Below the pieces are notes generated by a model that was not told the origin of the DNA, did no database searches, and worked only from the letters and a program-made list of their open reading frames with translations. From Bacteroidales bacterium UBA4814 (GTDB taxonomy: Bacteria > Bacteroidota > Bacteroidia > Bacteroidales > UBA7960): a DNA stretch of 64,000 nucleotides. How positions within the stretch are numbered: position 1 is the stretch's first letter; the number at the start of each line of letters is the position of its first letter. The translations under genes were made by a program, and so were the position numbers. Of this stretch, positions 8,765 to 18,152 are shown one piece after another. The stretch lies in assembly GCA_002402465.1 (NCBI GenBank), contig DHFW01000054.1:1-64000 (forward strand). The letters are read 5' to 3'.

Positions 8765-9685
8765 ATGAAGAAATTACTGATTGTTGCATTTGCTTTTCTT
8801 TTATTCGCGCCAAGGCTTTCGCTGAAAGCCCAGGAAATGAACTGTATGGTTTCCATCAGCACCCCTGGCCTTTCCGAAACCGACCGCCTGATCATGCAAA
8901 CCCTGCAGGCCGACCTTTACGAGTTTGTGAACCAGCGCAACTGGACCCAGTTTCAGTTCAACACCCAGGAGCGCATCGAGGCTTCTATCATGATCACAAT
9001 CAACGAGCGGGCGGGCGACGAATACAAGGGCAACATACAGATACAGTCGCGCAGACCAGTGTATCACACCTCTTACAGCACCCCGCTGTTCAATCACCAG
9101 GACCGCGACGTGCACTTCCGCTACATCGAAAACCAACCCCTGGAGTTTGCCGACAATGTGTTTACCAATAACCTTACTTCCCTTATTGCTTTTTATGTTT
9201 ACGTAATTCTGGGCTTCGACTTCGATTCTTTTGCCCCTTACGGGGGAAATCCTTATTTTGAACGCGCCCAGAACATAGTGAACCTGGCACAAAATGCGCA
9301 GGAGCGCGGCTGGAAGTCGTTCGAAGGACAACGCAACCGTTACTGGCTCATGGAGAATATTTTCAACACCACCTACCGCCCCATCCGCGAAGCCATTTAC
9401 ACCTACCACCGCCTGGGCTTCGACCGAATGACTGAAAACATGGAAATGGCGCGGGCCGAGGTGATCAACGCACTCGAAATGCTGCAGCGGGCCCACCGCG
9501 AGCGTCCCGGAAGCTTCCTCATGCAGATTGTGATGACCGCCAAAAGCGATGAATTAGTTAACCTTTTTACCGAGGCCAACCCCATGGACCGTAACAAGGC
9601 CATTCAGATACTTACTGAAATAGACCCTGCCAACAGCTCCAAGTACCGGCGTATGACGCAAGGCACCGAAGCCCGCACCCGTTAA
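8765..9685 (+). CDS. DUF4835 family protein (PorD-like)
   Basis: A secreted protein of 306 residues with a signal peptide (LLIVAFAFLLFAPRLSLKAQ). The body begins EMNCMVSISTPGLSETDR and contains the conserved stretch FNTQERIEASIMITINERAG and a central FYVYVILGFDFDSFAPYGG. Length and motifs fit DUF4835, which some annotations call PorD and connect with type IX secretion; that link comes from family knowledge, not from this sequence. It precedes recN, as in many Bacteroidota. Confidence 0.8.
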   Translation: MKKLLIVAFAFLLFAPRLSLKAQEMNCMVSISTPGLSETDRLIMQTLQADLYEFVNQRNWTQFQFNTQERIEASIMITINERAGDEYKGNIQIQSRRPVYHTSYSTPLFNHQDRDVHFRYIENQPLEFADNVFTNNLTSLIAFYVYVILGFDFDSFAPYGGNPYFERAQNIVNLAQNAQERGWKSFEGQRNRYWLMENIFNTTYRPIREAIYTYHRLGFDRMTENMEMARAEVINALEMLQRAHRERPGSFLMQIVMTAKSDELVNLFTEANPMDRNKAIQILTEIDPANSSKYRRMTQGTEARTR

Positions 9686-9726
9686 ACGGCCGATTAAGAT
9701 TTGCTTTTTCTTTTATCAAAGTTTGT

Positions 9727-9734
9727 TAACTTTG
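9727..9734 (+). promoter_or_regulatory. Promoter -7 element (TAACTTTG) for recN
   Basis: The element fits TAnnTTTG and lies 22 bases before the recN start. A TTTG that could serve as -33 lies at 9700-9703, with a spacer of 23 bases, slightly longer than usual. Confidence 0.5.
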
Positions 9735-9756
9735 GCCCATCAATTTTGTTGCCTGT

Positions 9757-11424
9757 ATGCTGAAACACCTGCTGGTTGAAAACTATGCCCTGATCGAGAA
9801 ACTTGACATTTCTTTGACCCAAGGGCTTACCGTTATTACGGGCGAGACAGGCGCAGGAAAATCCATTTTGCTGGGAGCTCTAGCCCTGATCCTGGGGCAA
9901 CGGGCCGACACCCAGGTACTTATGCACAAAGACCGAAAATGCATTGTTGAGGGCACCTTCGACCTGGAGCAGATCGCCATACAAGAACTCTTCGAAAAGC
10001 ACCAGCTCGATTACGACCGGCTCACCATTTTTCGCAGGGAGATCAACCCCCAGGGAAAGTCACGGGCTTTTATCAACGACACACCCGTAAACCTGAGCGT
10101 GATGAAAGAGGTGGCCGAACGCCTCATCGACATTCATTCCCAGCACCAAACCCTGCTCATTGGCGAATCTTCGTTTCAGTTCGATGTGGTCGACAGCTTT
10201 GCCGGCAACCTGGAATCTGTTCAGGCATTCCGTGTGGCTTACGGTCAATGGCAAAAACTCAGCAAAACCCTCCAAAACCTCGAGGTGCAGGAAAAACGAT
10301 CTCGCACCGAGCTCGATTATTTTCGCTTTCAGTTCGACGAGCTCGACAAAGCCCGCATTAACCCCGCAGAATATCAGCAAATTGAAGGCGAGCTGGAGAT
10401 TCTTCGTCACGCCGAAGAAATCAAGCTCAACCTGGAAAAGGCTGCCTTTATCATTGGGACTGCTGACATTAACGTATTGTCGGGCCTGAATGAAAGCCTT
10501 CAGCTGTTGAGGCCCCTGGCCCGCTACAACGAAAAGTACCGGCAACTAATGGAGCGTTTCGAATCGGTAATGATCGAGATAAAAGACCTCCATGCCGACC
10601 TCGAAAGCCAAGCAGAAGAGGTAACCCACGATCCTGCAAGGGCCACCGAGCTGCAGCAGCGCATCGACCTGCTCAACAAGCTGCTGCTGAAGCACAGCGC
10701 ATCCAGCATGGAGGAGCTTGAAAGCATACGCAACCATTACCAGCAAAAGATTCTTGCCATCGACTCGCTCGAGGAGGAGATCAACCAATTGCGCAAGGAA
10801 CTTGACTCAAAGAGGCAGGACCTTTTTATCCAGGCCGAAAAGATTTCTAAACGCCGCCGGCAGTCAATCCCCGAAATGGAGAAAGAGGTTACGGCCCTGC
10901 TTAGGCAGCTGGGCATGCCCGGCGCCAGTTTTCAAATAGCACAAAAACCTATTGATGGCATGAACGCAAATGGCATCGACCAGCTGAGCTTCCTTTTCTG
11001 CGCCAATCCCGGCGGCAAGCCCAGCGAAATTGCCAGGGTGGCATCGGGCGGCGAACTGTCGAGGCTTATGCTCAGCATCAAGTCGATGATCTCGCAGCGC
11101 AACCTGTTGCCTACCATTATTTTTGATGAGATTGACTCGGGTATCTCGGGCGAAACAGCCACGCGGGTAGCCAACATCCTCGAATCCATTGCCTGCAACA
11201 TGCAGGTCATTACCATAACGCACCTTCCGCAGATCGCTTCGCGGGGCCGTTCCCATTTGCTCGTGTATAAAATCATTGAGCAGGGTAGGGCACACACCGC
11301 TATTAAAAACATCCATAATGGCGACCGCATTCTGGAGGTTGCAAAAATGCTGGGCGGCGAGAAACCCACAGAGGTTATGCTTGCCACTGCCCGCGAACTC
11401 ATTTTTAACACGCAAAAAAACTAA
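9757..11424 (+). CDS. recN: DNA repair ATPase RecN
   Basis: A protein of 555 residues, normal for RecN. The N-terminus LLVENYALIEKLDISL is followed by Walker A GETGAGKS (residues 29-36). A long coiled coil fills about residues 155-380. The C-terminal half carries the ABC signature ASGGELSRLMLSIK and Walker B TIIFDEIDSGISGETA, then the H-loop ITHLPQIASRG. RecN is an SMC-like ATPase recruited to double-strand breaks to support RecA-dependent repair. It is followed by fabI after 12 bases and could share its transcript. Confidence 0.95.
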   Translation: MLKHLLVENYALIEKLDISLTQGLTVITGETGAGKSILLGALALILGQRADTQVLMHKDRKCIVEGTFDLEQIAIQELFEKHQLDYDRLTIFRREINPQGKSRAFINDTPVNLSVMKEVAERLIDIHSQHQTLLIGESSFQFDVVDSFAGNLESVQAFRVAYGQWQKLSKTLQNLEVQEKRSRTELDYFRFQFDELDKARINPAEYQQIEGELEILRHAEEIKLNLEKAAFIIGTADINVLSGLNESLQLLRPLARYNEKYRQLMERFESVMIEIKDLHADLESQAEEVTHDPARATELQQRIDLLNKLLLKHSASSMEELESIRNHYQQKILAIDSLEEEINQLRKELDSKRQDLFIQAEKISKRRRQSIPEMEKEVTALLRQLGMPGASFQIAQKPIDGMNANGIDQLSFLFCANPGGKPSEIARVASGGELSRLMLSIKSMISQRNLLPTIIFDEIDSGISGETATRVANILESIACNMQVITITHLPQIASRGRSHLLVYKIIEQGRAHTAIKNIHNGDRILEVAKMLGGEKPTEVMLATARELIFNTQKN

Positions 11425-11436
11425 AATCAAACCATT

Positions 11437-12312
11437 ATGTCAATACAATTGCTGAAAGGAAAGAGGGGTATCATATTCGGGGCACTCGACGAGAACTCCA
11501 TAGCCTGGAAAGTGGCTGAGAAAGCCCACGAAAACGGGGCAAAGATCGTGCTGACCAATGCACCCATTGCCCTGAGGATGGGCGAAATTTTTAAGTTAGG
11601 TGAAAAGCTTAATGCTGAGGTGATCCCTGCCGACATCACCCAGGTTGATGACCTGGAAAACCTTTTCCAGGAGAGCATGAAAATCCTTGGCGGGAAAATA
11701 GACTTTGTGCTTCACTCGGTGGGCATGTCGCCCAATGTGCGCAAAGGCCTGCACTACACCGAACTCGACTACAACTACATGAATAAAACCCTGGATGTGT
11801 CGGCCATTTCGTTGCACAAGGTGCTTCAGGTGGCCTACCAGATGGATGCCATGAACGATTGGGGCAGTGTGGTGGCGCTCAGCTACATCGCCGCCCAGCG
11901 TACCTATTCTTCCTATAGCGATATGGCGCAGGCCAAAGCCATGCTCGAGTCCATCGCCCGCAGCTTTGGCTACCATTATGGCATAAAACGCAAGGTGCGC
12001 GTCAACACCATTTCGCAGTCGCCCACCGTTACCACAGCCGGAACCGGTGTGGGGGGCTTCAAAAGCTTCTATGCCTATGCAAACTGCATGTCACCCCTGG
12101 GAAATGCCTCATCCGACGAATGCGCCGACTACTGCATTGTAATGTTCTCTGACCTGACCCGTAAAGTAACCATGCAGAACCTGTTTCACGATGGAGGCTA
12201 CTCCACCATGGGTATCAGCGATACCCTCATTCAGAGCTGCTTCACCTGCCAGGGCGAATGCTTCGGCGACCTGGAGGAAAAGGAGAAAATTCTAGGACAG
12301 AAAAAGAAATAA
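11437..12312 (+). CDS. fabI: Enoyl-[acyl-carrier-protein] reductase (NADH)
   Basis: A protein of 291 residues of the short-chain dehydrogenase fold. The nucleotide-binding segment is GIIFGALDENSIAW (residues 11-24). FabI-type catalytic residues are Tyr150, Tyr160 and Lys167 in SYIAAQRTYSSYSDMAQAK, with the Tyr-x6-Lys spacing diagnostic for FabI. It reduces enoyl-ACP in the last step of each fatty-acid elongation cycle. A Cys-containing C-terminal tail (CFTCQGECF) and a Lys-rich end extend slightly beyond the enterobacterial enzyme, which is common in this phylum. The electron-transfer flavoprotein genes follow. Confidence 0.93.
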   Translation: MSIQLLKGKRGIIFGALDENSIAWKVAEKAHENGAKIVLTNAPIALRMGEIFKLGEKLNAEVIPADITQVDDLENLFQESMKILGGKIDFVLHSVGMSPNVRKGLHYTELDYNYMNKTLDVSAISLHKVLQVAYQMDAMNDWGSVVALSYIAAQRTYSSYSDMAQAKAMLESIARSFGYHYGIKRKVRVNTISQSPTVTTAGTGVGGFKSFYAYANCMSPLGNASSDECADYCIVMFSDLTRKVTMQNLFHDGGYSTMGISDTLIQSCFTCQGECFGDLEEKEKILGQKKK

Positions 12313-12350
12313 ATATTATATTAATCTGAAAACCAATTAATGTTTTTAAA

Positions 12351-13100
12351 ATGAATATTCTAGTTTGTATCAGTAATGTTCCCGACACCACTACCAAGGT
12401 AAAGTTTACCGACAACCACACCCGGCTCGACACCGCAGGCATACAATGGGTAATCAACCCCTGGGACGAGCTTTCGCTTACCCGCGCCCTTGAGTTGAAA
12501 GACGATGCTTCCACCGGGGTAAAGCAGGTGAGTGTGGCTCATGTGGGCCCGGCTTCGGCCGAGCCGACCATCCGTAAGGCCCTGGCCATTGGCGCCGACA
12601 GCGCCTATCGCGTCAATATGGAGCCTGCCGATTCTTACCAGGTGGCCGCCGCACTGGCTGAAGTGGTCAAAGCCGGGCAGTTCGACATCATTTTGTGTGG
12701 AATAGAATCGAGCGACTATAACGGTTCTAACGTGGGCAGCATGCTGGCCGAGTTTCTCGACCTGCCTTCGGTTTCGGCCATATCGAACCTGAAGGTTGAA
12801 GGCGGCCACCTAAGCATTACCCGCGAAATAGATGGCGGAAAGGAAGTGGTAACGGTTCCTTCGCCCTTTGTGGGCATAGTGCAGAAAGGCATTGCCAAAG
12901 AGCCGCGCATAGCCGCTATGAGGGGTATTATGATGGCGCGCTCCAAGCCCATCACCGTGGTGGAAGCACCTGATGCAGAAGCACTCAGCTCCTTTGTTGC
13001 CTACGAACCACCACAGCCGCGCGCCGCCTGCAAATTTATTGATCCCGACAATGCCGGCCAGCTCATAGAGTTGCTTCAGAACGAAGCCAAGGTTATTTAA
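12351..13100 (+). CDS. etfB: Electron transfer flavoprotein beta subunit
   Basis: A protein of 249 residues beginning MNILVCISNVPDTTTKVKF, the usual ETF-beta N-terminus. It contains the AMP-binding region (ILCGIESSDYNGSNVGSMLA) and the conserved VTVPSPFVGIVQKGIAKEPR. With EtfA it forms a soluble FAD/AMP heterodimer that takes electrons from acyl-CoA dehydrogenases. etfA starts 29 bases downstream. The downstream genes (Fe-S membrane oxidoreductase, acyl-CoA dehydrogenase) supply the acceptor and the donor for this carrier. Confidence 0.93.
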   Translation: MNILVCISNVPDTTTKVKFTDNHTRLDTAGIQWVINPWDELSLTRALELKDDASTGVKQVSVAHVGPASAEPTIRKALAIGADSAYRVNMEPADSYQVAAALAEVVKAGQFDIILCGIESSDYNGSNVGSMLAEFLDLPSVSAISNLKVEGGHLSITREIDGGKEVVTVPSPFVGIVQKGIAKEPRIAAMRGIMMARSKPITVVEAPDAEALSSFVAYEPPQPRAACKFIDPDNAGQLIELLQNEAKVI

Positions 13101-13129
13101 TCAGTGCAAACCGAAAAAATTACATCCAA

Positions 13130-14101
13130 ATGTCAGTAATCATTTATGCCGAAAATTGGGACGGCAAATTTAAGAAACTAACTTTCGAACTGGCTTCATA
13201 CGGTGCCAAGGTTGCCGAAATGCTGGGCACCAGCCTGGTTGCGGTTTCCATTGGAAAAGTGGAAGAAAGCGAATTGAAAGAGTTGGGAAAATACGGTGTT
13301 CAAAAGGTTGTTGCAACAGATCATGAGTTGCTCAGACCTCTCGACAGCAAAGCTTACACCAGCCTTATTGCCCAGGTAGCCCAAAAGGAAGACGCCAAAG
13401 TAATTGTGATGGCCAGCAACAATGCCGGCAAATCCATTGCTCCCAGGTTGTCCGTTAAAATGAAAGCTGCTCTTGGATCGGGCGTTAACAAATTGCCGCT
13501 TAGCACCGAGCCTTTCGTGGTTAGTAAAAAGGTTTTCTCGGGCAATGCATTTGCACATCTTTCGCTTAATACAGAAGTAAAAATTATTACCCTGATGCAG
13601 AACTCTTTCGACCTGGTTGCAAAACCGGTTGAACCCGAAATCGAACAGTTTTCCGTAAAGCTCGATGCTGCAGACGTTAAAACGCAGGTTAAAGAAGTGC
13701 AAAAGCACGATGGTAAGATGTTGCTCACTGATGCCGAGATCGTCATTTCGGGCGGGCGGGGCATGAAATCGGCCGAAAACTGGCAGCCCATCCTTGAACT
13801 GGCCGAGCTGCTCAACGCTGCCACAGCCTGTTCGCGTCCGGTATCCGATGAAGGCTGGCGCCCCCACGAAGAGCATACCGGGCAAACCGGGAAAATTATT
13901 GCACCCAACCTGTATTTTGCCATTGGCATTTCGGGCGCCACCCAGCACCTGGCAGGGGTCAGCTCGTCAAAATATATCGTGGCCATTAATTCCGACAAAT
14001 CGGCTCCCATCTTTGAGGCGGCCCAGTACGGCATCGTGGGTGATGCCATGAAAGTGCTGCCCAAACTTGTGGAAGCTGTGAAGGAAATAAAAACCAAATA
14101 A
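13130..14101 (+). CDS. etfA: Electron transfer flavoprotein alpha subunit
   Basis: A protein of 323 residues. The C-terminal FAD domain is clear: IVISGGRGMKSAENW, then VSDEGWRPHEEHTGQTGKII, FAIGISGATQHLAGV and IVAINSDKSAPIFEAAQYGI. These are hallmark ETF-alpha segments. It binds FAD and passes electrons to a membrane quinone reductase. It follows etfB in an operon; a hairpin at 14109-14140 separates it from the next gene and could partly terminate or protect the transcript. Confidence 0.93.
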   Translation: MSVIIYAENWDGKFKKLTFELASYGAKVAEMLGTSLVAVSIGKVEESELKELGKYGVQKVVATDHELLRPLDSKAYTSLIAQVAQKEDAKVIVMASNNAGKSIAPRLSVKMKAALGSGVNKLPLSTEPFVVSKKVFSGNAFAHLSLNTEVKIITLMQNSFDLVAKPVEPEIEQFSVKLDAADVKTQVKEVQKHDGKMLLTDAEIVISGGRGMKSAENWQPILELAELLNAATACSRPVSDEGWRPHEEHTGQTGKIIAPNLYFAIGISGATQHLAGVSSSKYIVAINSDKSAPIFEAAQYGIVGDAMKVLPKLVEAVKEIKTK

Positions 14102-14108
14102 CAACCTT

Positions 14109-14140
14109 TTGCCCCTGCCGCTAACTGCCGGCAGGGGCAA
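14109..14140 (+). terminator. Strong GC hairpin after etfA
   Basis: A perfect 12-bp stem (14109-14120 with 14129-14140) around an 8-base loop. No T run follows immediately (GGTGTTTTTGG comes next), so it may be a partial terminator or an mRNA-stabilising hairpin between etfBA and the Fe-S oxidoreductase genes. Confidence 0.6.
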
Positions 14141-14189
14141 GGTGTTTTTGGCCTTTTTGTAAAATAAACTACCAAACCAAACCAAATTT

Positions 14190-15509
14190 ATGACCAGCCA
14201 GATAATTTTTGCAGCAGCCCTGATTCTTACTTTTGGCGTATTTGGCTACACCACCTGGAGGTATGTGAGGCTGTTCCAGCTTACCAAGCCTGCCTTCCCC
14301 GTAAGGGATATTGGCAAGCGCATTTCGCTTACGCTGAAAGTGGCCCTGGGGCAGTCGAAAATGTTCAGAAAACCCTTTACAGGCATTATGCACGCGTTGG
14401 TGTTCTGGGGCTTCCTGGTAATCCTGATCGGTAGCATAGAAATGGTGATCGATGGGCTTTTTGGTATCGAGCGCTCCCTGAAGGTGATGGGCGGCTTTTA
14501 TGATGTGGTAATGGCCAGCGGCGACATTTTTTCCCTGATCGTGGCCATTGCCATCCTGGTTTTCCTTGGCCGAAGGCTGTTTATCCATGTGAAGCGATTT
14601 GAAGGAATTGAAATGAAGCACATGTCGCACCTGGATGCCAAGGTGGCACTCGGCATCATTTTGTTGCTTATGCTCACGCTGCTGGGCCTCAACACCAGCT
14701 ATGTGGCGCACCAAACGGCCATTAACGAACCCATTCACGGCATTTTTCCGGTAAGCCAACACCTTACAGGACTGGTGTCGGGTTTAAGCCCGGCAGCCCT
14801 GCACTTGCATCACCAGGCCCACTGGTGGGCACACATTCTGCTCATCTTTTTCTTTGCCAACCTGTTGCCCTACAGCAAGCATTTTCACGTGTTTATGTCG
14901 GTTCCCAATGTGTTTCTCAGCAGGCTCGACCCCCTGGGCAAACTTCCCAACATGGACAGCATCACCCGTGAGGTAAAGCTGATGATGGACCCCGCCACCG
15001 CCTTTGCACCCGTGGAAGGCGATGCCGCTCCAGAACGCTTTGGCGTGCTTGATGCAGACGATGTGACCTGGAAAAACTACCTGGACTCGCTGGCTTGTAC
15101 CGAATGCGGACGCTGTACCTCGGTATGCCCGGCGGCCATTACCGGCAAAAAGCTTTCACCCCGCAAGATCATGATGGACCTGCGCGCGCGCATGCGCGAA
15201 AAGGGGCGAGGTCTGCTCAAATCGGGCAAGGACTTTTCGGACAATAAATCACTGCTACGCGATTATATCAGCGAAGAAGAGCTCTGGGCCTGCACTACCT
15301 GCAACGCCTGCGCCATGGAGTGCCCCATCAACATCAACCATCCCACCTTGATTGTCGATATGCGCCGCTACCTGGTCATGGAAGAAGGCTCTGCACCGGG
15401 CGAGCTTAAGGCTGTTTTCAACAATATTGAAAACAACGGCGCCCCCTGGCAATACTCGGTTGAAGACCGCCTGCTGTGGGCCAAAGACCTTGAAATCAAA
15501 AAATCATAA
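14190..15509 (+). CDS. Membrane Fe-S oxidoreductase, cytochrome b-like and 4Fe-4S subunit (putative ETF:quinone oxidoreductase)
   Basis: A protein of 439 residues. The N-terminal half (1-250) has about five to six membrane helices with histidines placed as in NarI-type cytochrome b domains (GIMHALVFWGFLVILIGSIE, HLHHQAHWWAHILLIFFF). The C-terminal half binds two 4Fe-4S clusters through CTECGRCTSVCP and CTTCNACAMECP. Together with the next gene, which holds the CCG domains, it has the same parts as the fused membrane FeS oxidoreductase (DUF224/EMO) that links ETF to menaquinone in some anaerobes. The neighbours etfBA and an acyl-CoA dehydrogenase support that role. Electron flow to the quinone pool is inferred. 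Confidence 0.8.
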   Translation: MTSQIIFAAALILTFGVFGYTTWRYVRLFQLTKPAFPVRDIGKRISLTLKVALGQSKMFRKPFTGIMHALVFWGFLVILIGSIEMVIDGLFGIERSLKVMGGFYDVVMASGDIFSLIVAIAILVFLGRRLFIHVKRFEGIEMKHMSHLDAKVALGIILLLMLTLLGLNTSYVAHQTAINEPIHGIFPVSQHLTGLVSGLSPAALHLHHQAHWWAHILLIFFFANLLPYSKHFHVFMSVPNVFLSRLDPLGKLPNMDSITREVKLMMDPATAFAPVEGDAAPERFGVLDADDVTWKNYLDSLACTECGRCTSVCPAAITGKKLSPRKIMMDLRARMREKGRGLLKSGKDFSDNKSLLRDYISEEELWACTTCNACAMECPININHPTLIVDMRRYLVMEEGSAPGELKAVFNNIENNGAPWQYSVEDRLLWAKDLEIKKS

Positions 15510-15535
15510 GCCACTACAAGCAATAATTTAAGACA

Positions 15536-16330
15536 ATGGAGACCACAAAAATAGCAGTGCCCGTAATGGCCGATCTTTTTTCCAGGGGCGAAAAGCCCGA
15601 ATACCTCTTTTGGGTAGGCTGTGCCGGGGCTTATGACGACCGTTACAAAAAAGTGGCAGCTGCCTTCGCAAAGATCCTTTCTTACCTCGAGGTGAACTAT
15701 GCCGTGCTGGGCAAAGAAGAGTCGTGCACGGGCGATCCCGCCCGCCGCTCAGGCAATGAAATGCTCTACCAGATGCAGGCCCTGCAAAACATCGAGATAT
15801 TCAAGGCCTACGAGGTGAAAAAGATCATTACCATTTGCCCGCATTGTTATAATATTTTCAAAAACGAGTATCCCGACCTAGGCGGAATTTACGAGGTGAT
15901 CAGCTATGTCGATTTTCTGGATGACCTGATTTCAGAGGGAAAGCTGCAGATTGATCCCCGAGTGTTTACAAATGTAACCATCACCTACCACGATCCTTGC
16001 TACCTGGGCCGGGCCAACGATATCTACGAATCGCCCCGCAGGGTGCTCAATTCCCTTTCGGGGAAAATAGTGGAAATGCACCGCAACAAAAGCTTTGCAC
16101 TCTGTTGCGGGGCCGGAGGCGGCCAAATGTTTAAGGAAGCAGAAAAGGGAGATAAGGAGGTTTTTATCGAGCGTATTGAAGACGCGCTTAAAACCGATGC
16201 AAAAGTTATTGCAACATCCTGCCCTTTTTGCATGACTATGATGACCGATGGCCTGAAATACAAAAACCGCGAAGAAGAGATCAAAAATTACGATATTGCC
16301 GAACTCATTGCCCAGGCATTGGGTATTTAA
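15536..16330 (+). CDS. CCG-domain Fe-S protein (HdrB/GlpC-like subunit)
   Basis: A protein of 264 residues with two CCG-type (DUF224) cysteine-rich domains. Visible motifs are VGCAGAYDDRY near the N-terminus, ESCTGDPARR, ICPHCYNIFKNEYP, HDPCYLGRANDIYE, LCCGAGGGQMF and TSCPFCMTMM. In HdrB such motifs bind a noncubane 4Fe-4S cluster. It follows the membrane Fe-S subunit after 26 bases and most likely forms one complex with it, passing electrons between ETF and quinone. Alternative roles such as lactate or glycerol-phosphate oxidation are less likely because no flavin dehydrogenase of those types is present. Confidence 0.8.
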   Translation: METTKIAVPVMADLFSRGEKPEYLFWVGCAGAYDDRYKKVAAAFAKILSYLEVNYAVLGKEESCTGDPARRSGNEMLYQMQALQNIEIFKAYEVKKIITICPHCYNIFKNEYPDLGGIYEVISYVDFLDDLISEGKLQIDPRVFTNVTITYHDPCYLGRANDIYESPRRVLNSLSGKIVEMHRNKSFALCCGAGGGQMFKEAEKGDKEVFIERIEDALKTDAKVIATSCPFCMTMMTDGLKYKNREEEIKNYDIAELIAQALGI

Positions 16331-16355
16331 CCATCAATAAAACCAAACTCAAAAA

Positions 16356-18137
16356 ATGGACAAACCAAAAAACCTGAAAAGCGGCGAATTCCTGGTAAAG
16401 GAAGTTGATGCCAATGAAATTTTCGTTCCCGAGGAGTACAACGAGGAACAGCTAATGATTGCCCAGACGTGTAAAGATTTTATTGAAGCTGAAGTATATC
16501 CGCATCTTGACAAACTCGACAAGGGCGACCGCGAACTGATGAAGGAAATATTGAAAAAGTCGGGCGAGTTGGGCCTTATGGGCATTTCCATTCCCGAAGA
16601 ATACGGTGGTTTCGGGCAGTCGTTTGTAACCCAAATGCTTGCCGCCGAAACCATTGGCGCCGCCTATTCCTTCTCGGTGGCTTTCATGGCCCATTGTGGA
16701 ATAGGTACTCTGCCCATTATGTATTATGGCAACGAGGAACAGCGTCAGCGGTACATTCCCAGGCTGGCTTCTGGCGAGCTGCTTGGTGCTTATTGCTTAA
16801 CGGAGCCGGGCGCAGGCAGCGATGCCAACTCGGGCACCTCGAAAGCTATTCCTACAGAAGATGGAAAATATTACAAACTGAACGGCCAGAAAATGTGGAT
16901 CACCAACGCGGGTTTCTGCGACACCCAGGTGGTATTTGCCAAGGTGGAGAACGACCGTATTTTGAGCGCTTTTATAGTGGAAAGCGATATGCCTGGGGTG
17001 GTCATTGGTCCCGATGAGCACAAAATGGGTATCAAAGGTTCTTCCACAGCCCAAATTTATTACAACGACGTAAAAATACCCGCCGAAAATATGCTGGGTT
17101 CCCGCGGCGAAGGTTTCCGCATTGCCTTGAGCATATTGCACATGGGCCGCATGAAACTGGGTGCCAACGTGATTGGTGCCGCCAAAAAAGCCATTACCGA
17201 TTCCGTAAAATATGCCAATGAGCGCAAGCAGTTCTGTGTGCTCATTTCCACCTTTGGTGCCATTCAGCATAAACTGGCCGAAATGGTTATCCGCCTTTTT
17301 GCACATGAATCGGCCATTTATCGCGTAAGCAAGGATATAGATGACTTGCTCGAAGTGCTGAAAACCACCGAACCCGACTACGGGCGCGCCACCATCGAAG
17401 CCATCAGCCATTATGCCGTTGAAGATGCCATCCTTAAGGTATATGGTTCAGAAATGCTCGACTTCGTGGCCGATGAAGCCGTTCAGATTCATGGAGGCAT
17501 GGGGTATTCAGCCGAGATGAATGTTGAACGAGGCTACCGTGATTCACGCATCAATCGTATATTCGAAGGCACTAATGAAATAAACCGCCTGCTGGTGGGC
17601 GATACTGCCATGAAGCGTGCCTTGAAGGGCGATTTCGACCTCTTCGGGCCTGCAGCTGAATTGTATAACAACCTGGACAGCATTACCGATGGCAAAGTGG
17701 AAGGTGAAGATTACTACCAGGAGAAACAGCGCTACCTGAAAAATTACAAAAAGGTTGCTCTGCTTTGCATTCAAGCTGCATCCACCCAGTTTGCCAAAAA
17801 ACTGGTGCGTGAGCAGGAAATCATGATGAACATTGCCGATGTGATCAGCGAACTTTACATTGCCGAGTCGCTTGCCCTCAGGGTGCAAAAAGTGGAAAGC
17901 ATGAAAGGGGAACAAGCTGCCCTTTACAAAGATATCCTGGATGTTTTTGTATATGATGCAGCACAAAAGATTCGCGGCTTTGCATTAGATTGTGTTTTTT
18001 CCTTGCCTGAACCGGGCGATACCAACCGTTTGGCTGCAGCCGTTAACACTCTTACAACCGTTGCCGGTGTCAATGTTAAAGAAGCACGCCGCCGCATTGC
18101 AGCAAAACTGATACAGGATAACGAATATAAGTTCTGA
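16356..18137 (+). CDS. Acyl-CoA dehydrogenase
   Basis: A protein of 593 residues, longer than short-chain enzymes (about 380) and similar to the roughly 600-residue Bacteroidota and VLCAD-like types. Conserved segments: YCLTEPGAGSDANSGTSKA (substrate and FAD binding), MWITNAGFCD, HKMGIKGSSTAQIYY, QIHGGMGYSAEMNVERGYRD and RINRIFEGTNEINRLLVG, where the E of FEGTNE is the usual position of the catalytic base. A C-terminal extension of about 150 residues follows. It oxidises acyl-CoA to enoyl-CoA and gives electrons to EtfAB. It lies last in the ETF and Fe-S oxidoreductase gene set. Chain-length preference cannot be read. Confidence 0.9.
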   Translation: MDKPKNLKSGEFLVKEVDANEIFVPEEYNEEQLMIAQTCKDFIEAEVYPHLDKLDKGDRELMKEILKKSGELGLMGISIPEEYGGFGQSFVTQMLAAETIGAAYSFSVAFMAHCGIGTLPIMYYGNEEQRQRYIPRLASGELLGAYCLTEPGAGSDANSGTSKAIPTEDGKYYKLNGQKMWITNAGFCDTQVVFAKVENDRILSAFIVESDMPGVVIGPDEHKMGIKGSSTAQIYYNDVKIPAENMLGSRGEGFRIALSILHMGRMKLGANVIGAAKKAITDSVKYANERKQFCVLISTFGAIQHKLAEMVIRLFAHESAIYRVSKDIDDLLEVLKTTEPDYGRATIEAISHYAVEDAILKVYGSEMLDFVADEAVQIHGGMGYSAEMNVERGYRDSRINRIFEGTNEINRLLVGDTAMKRALKGDFDLFGPAAELYNNLDSITDGKVEGEDYYQEKQRYLKNYKKVALLCIQAASTQFAKKLVREQEIMMNIADVISELYIAESLALRVQKVESMKGEQAALYKDILDVFVYDAAQKIRGFALDCVFSLPEPGDTNRLAAAVNTLTTVAGVNVKEARRRIAAKLIQDNEYKF

Positions 18138-18152
18138 TAACCACCAGAAACA

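Noticed and set aside
13354..14175. Long minus-strand open frame (273 codons) opposite etfA
   Set aside because: It lies opposite a clear etfA gene and has no conserved motif; it is a shadow of codon bias.
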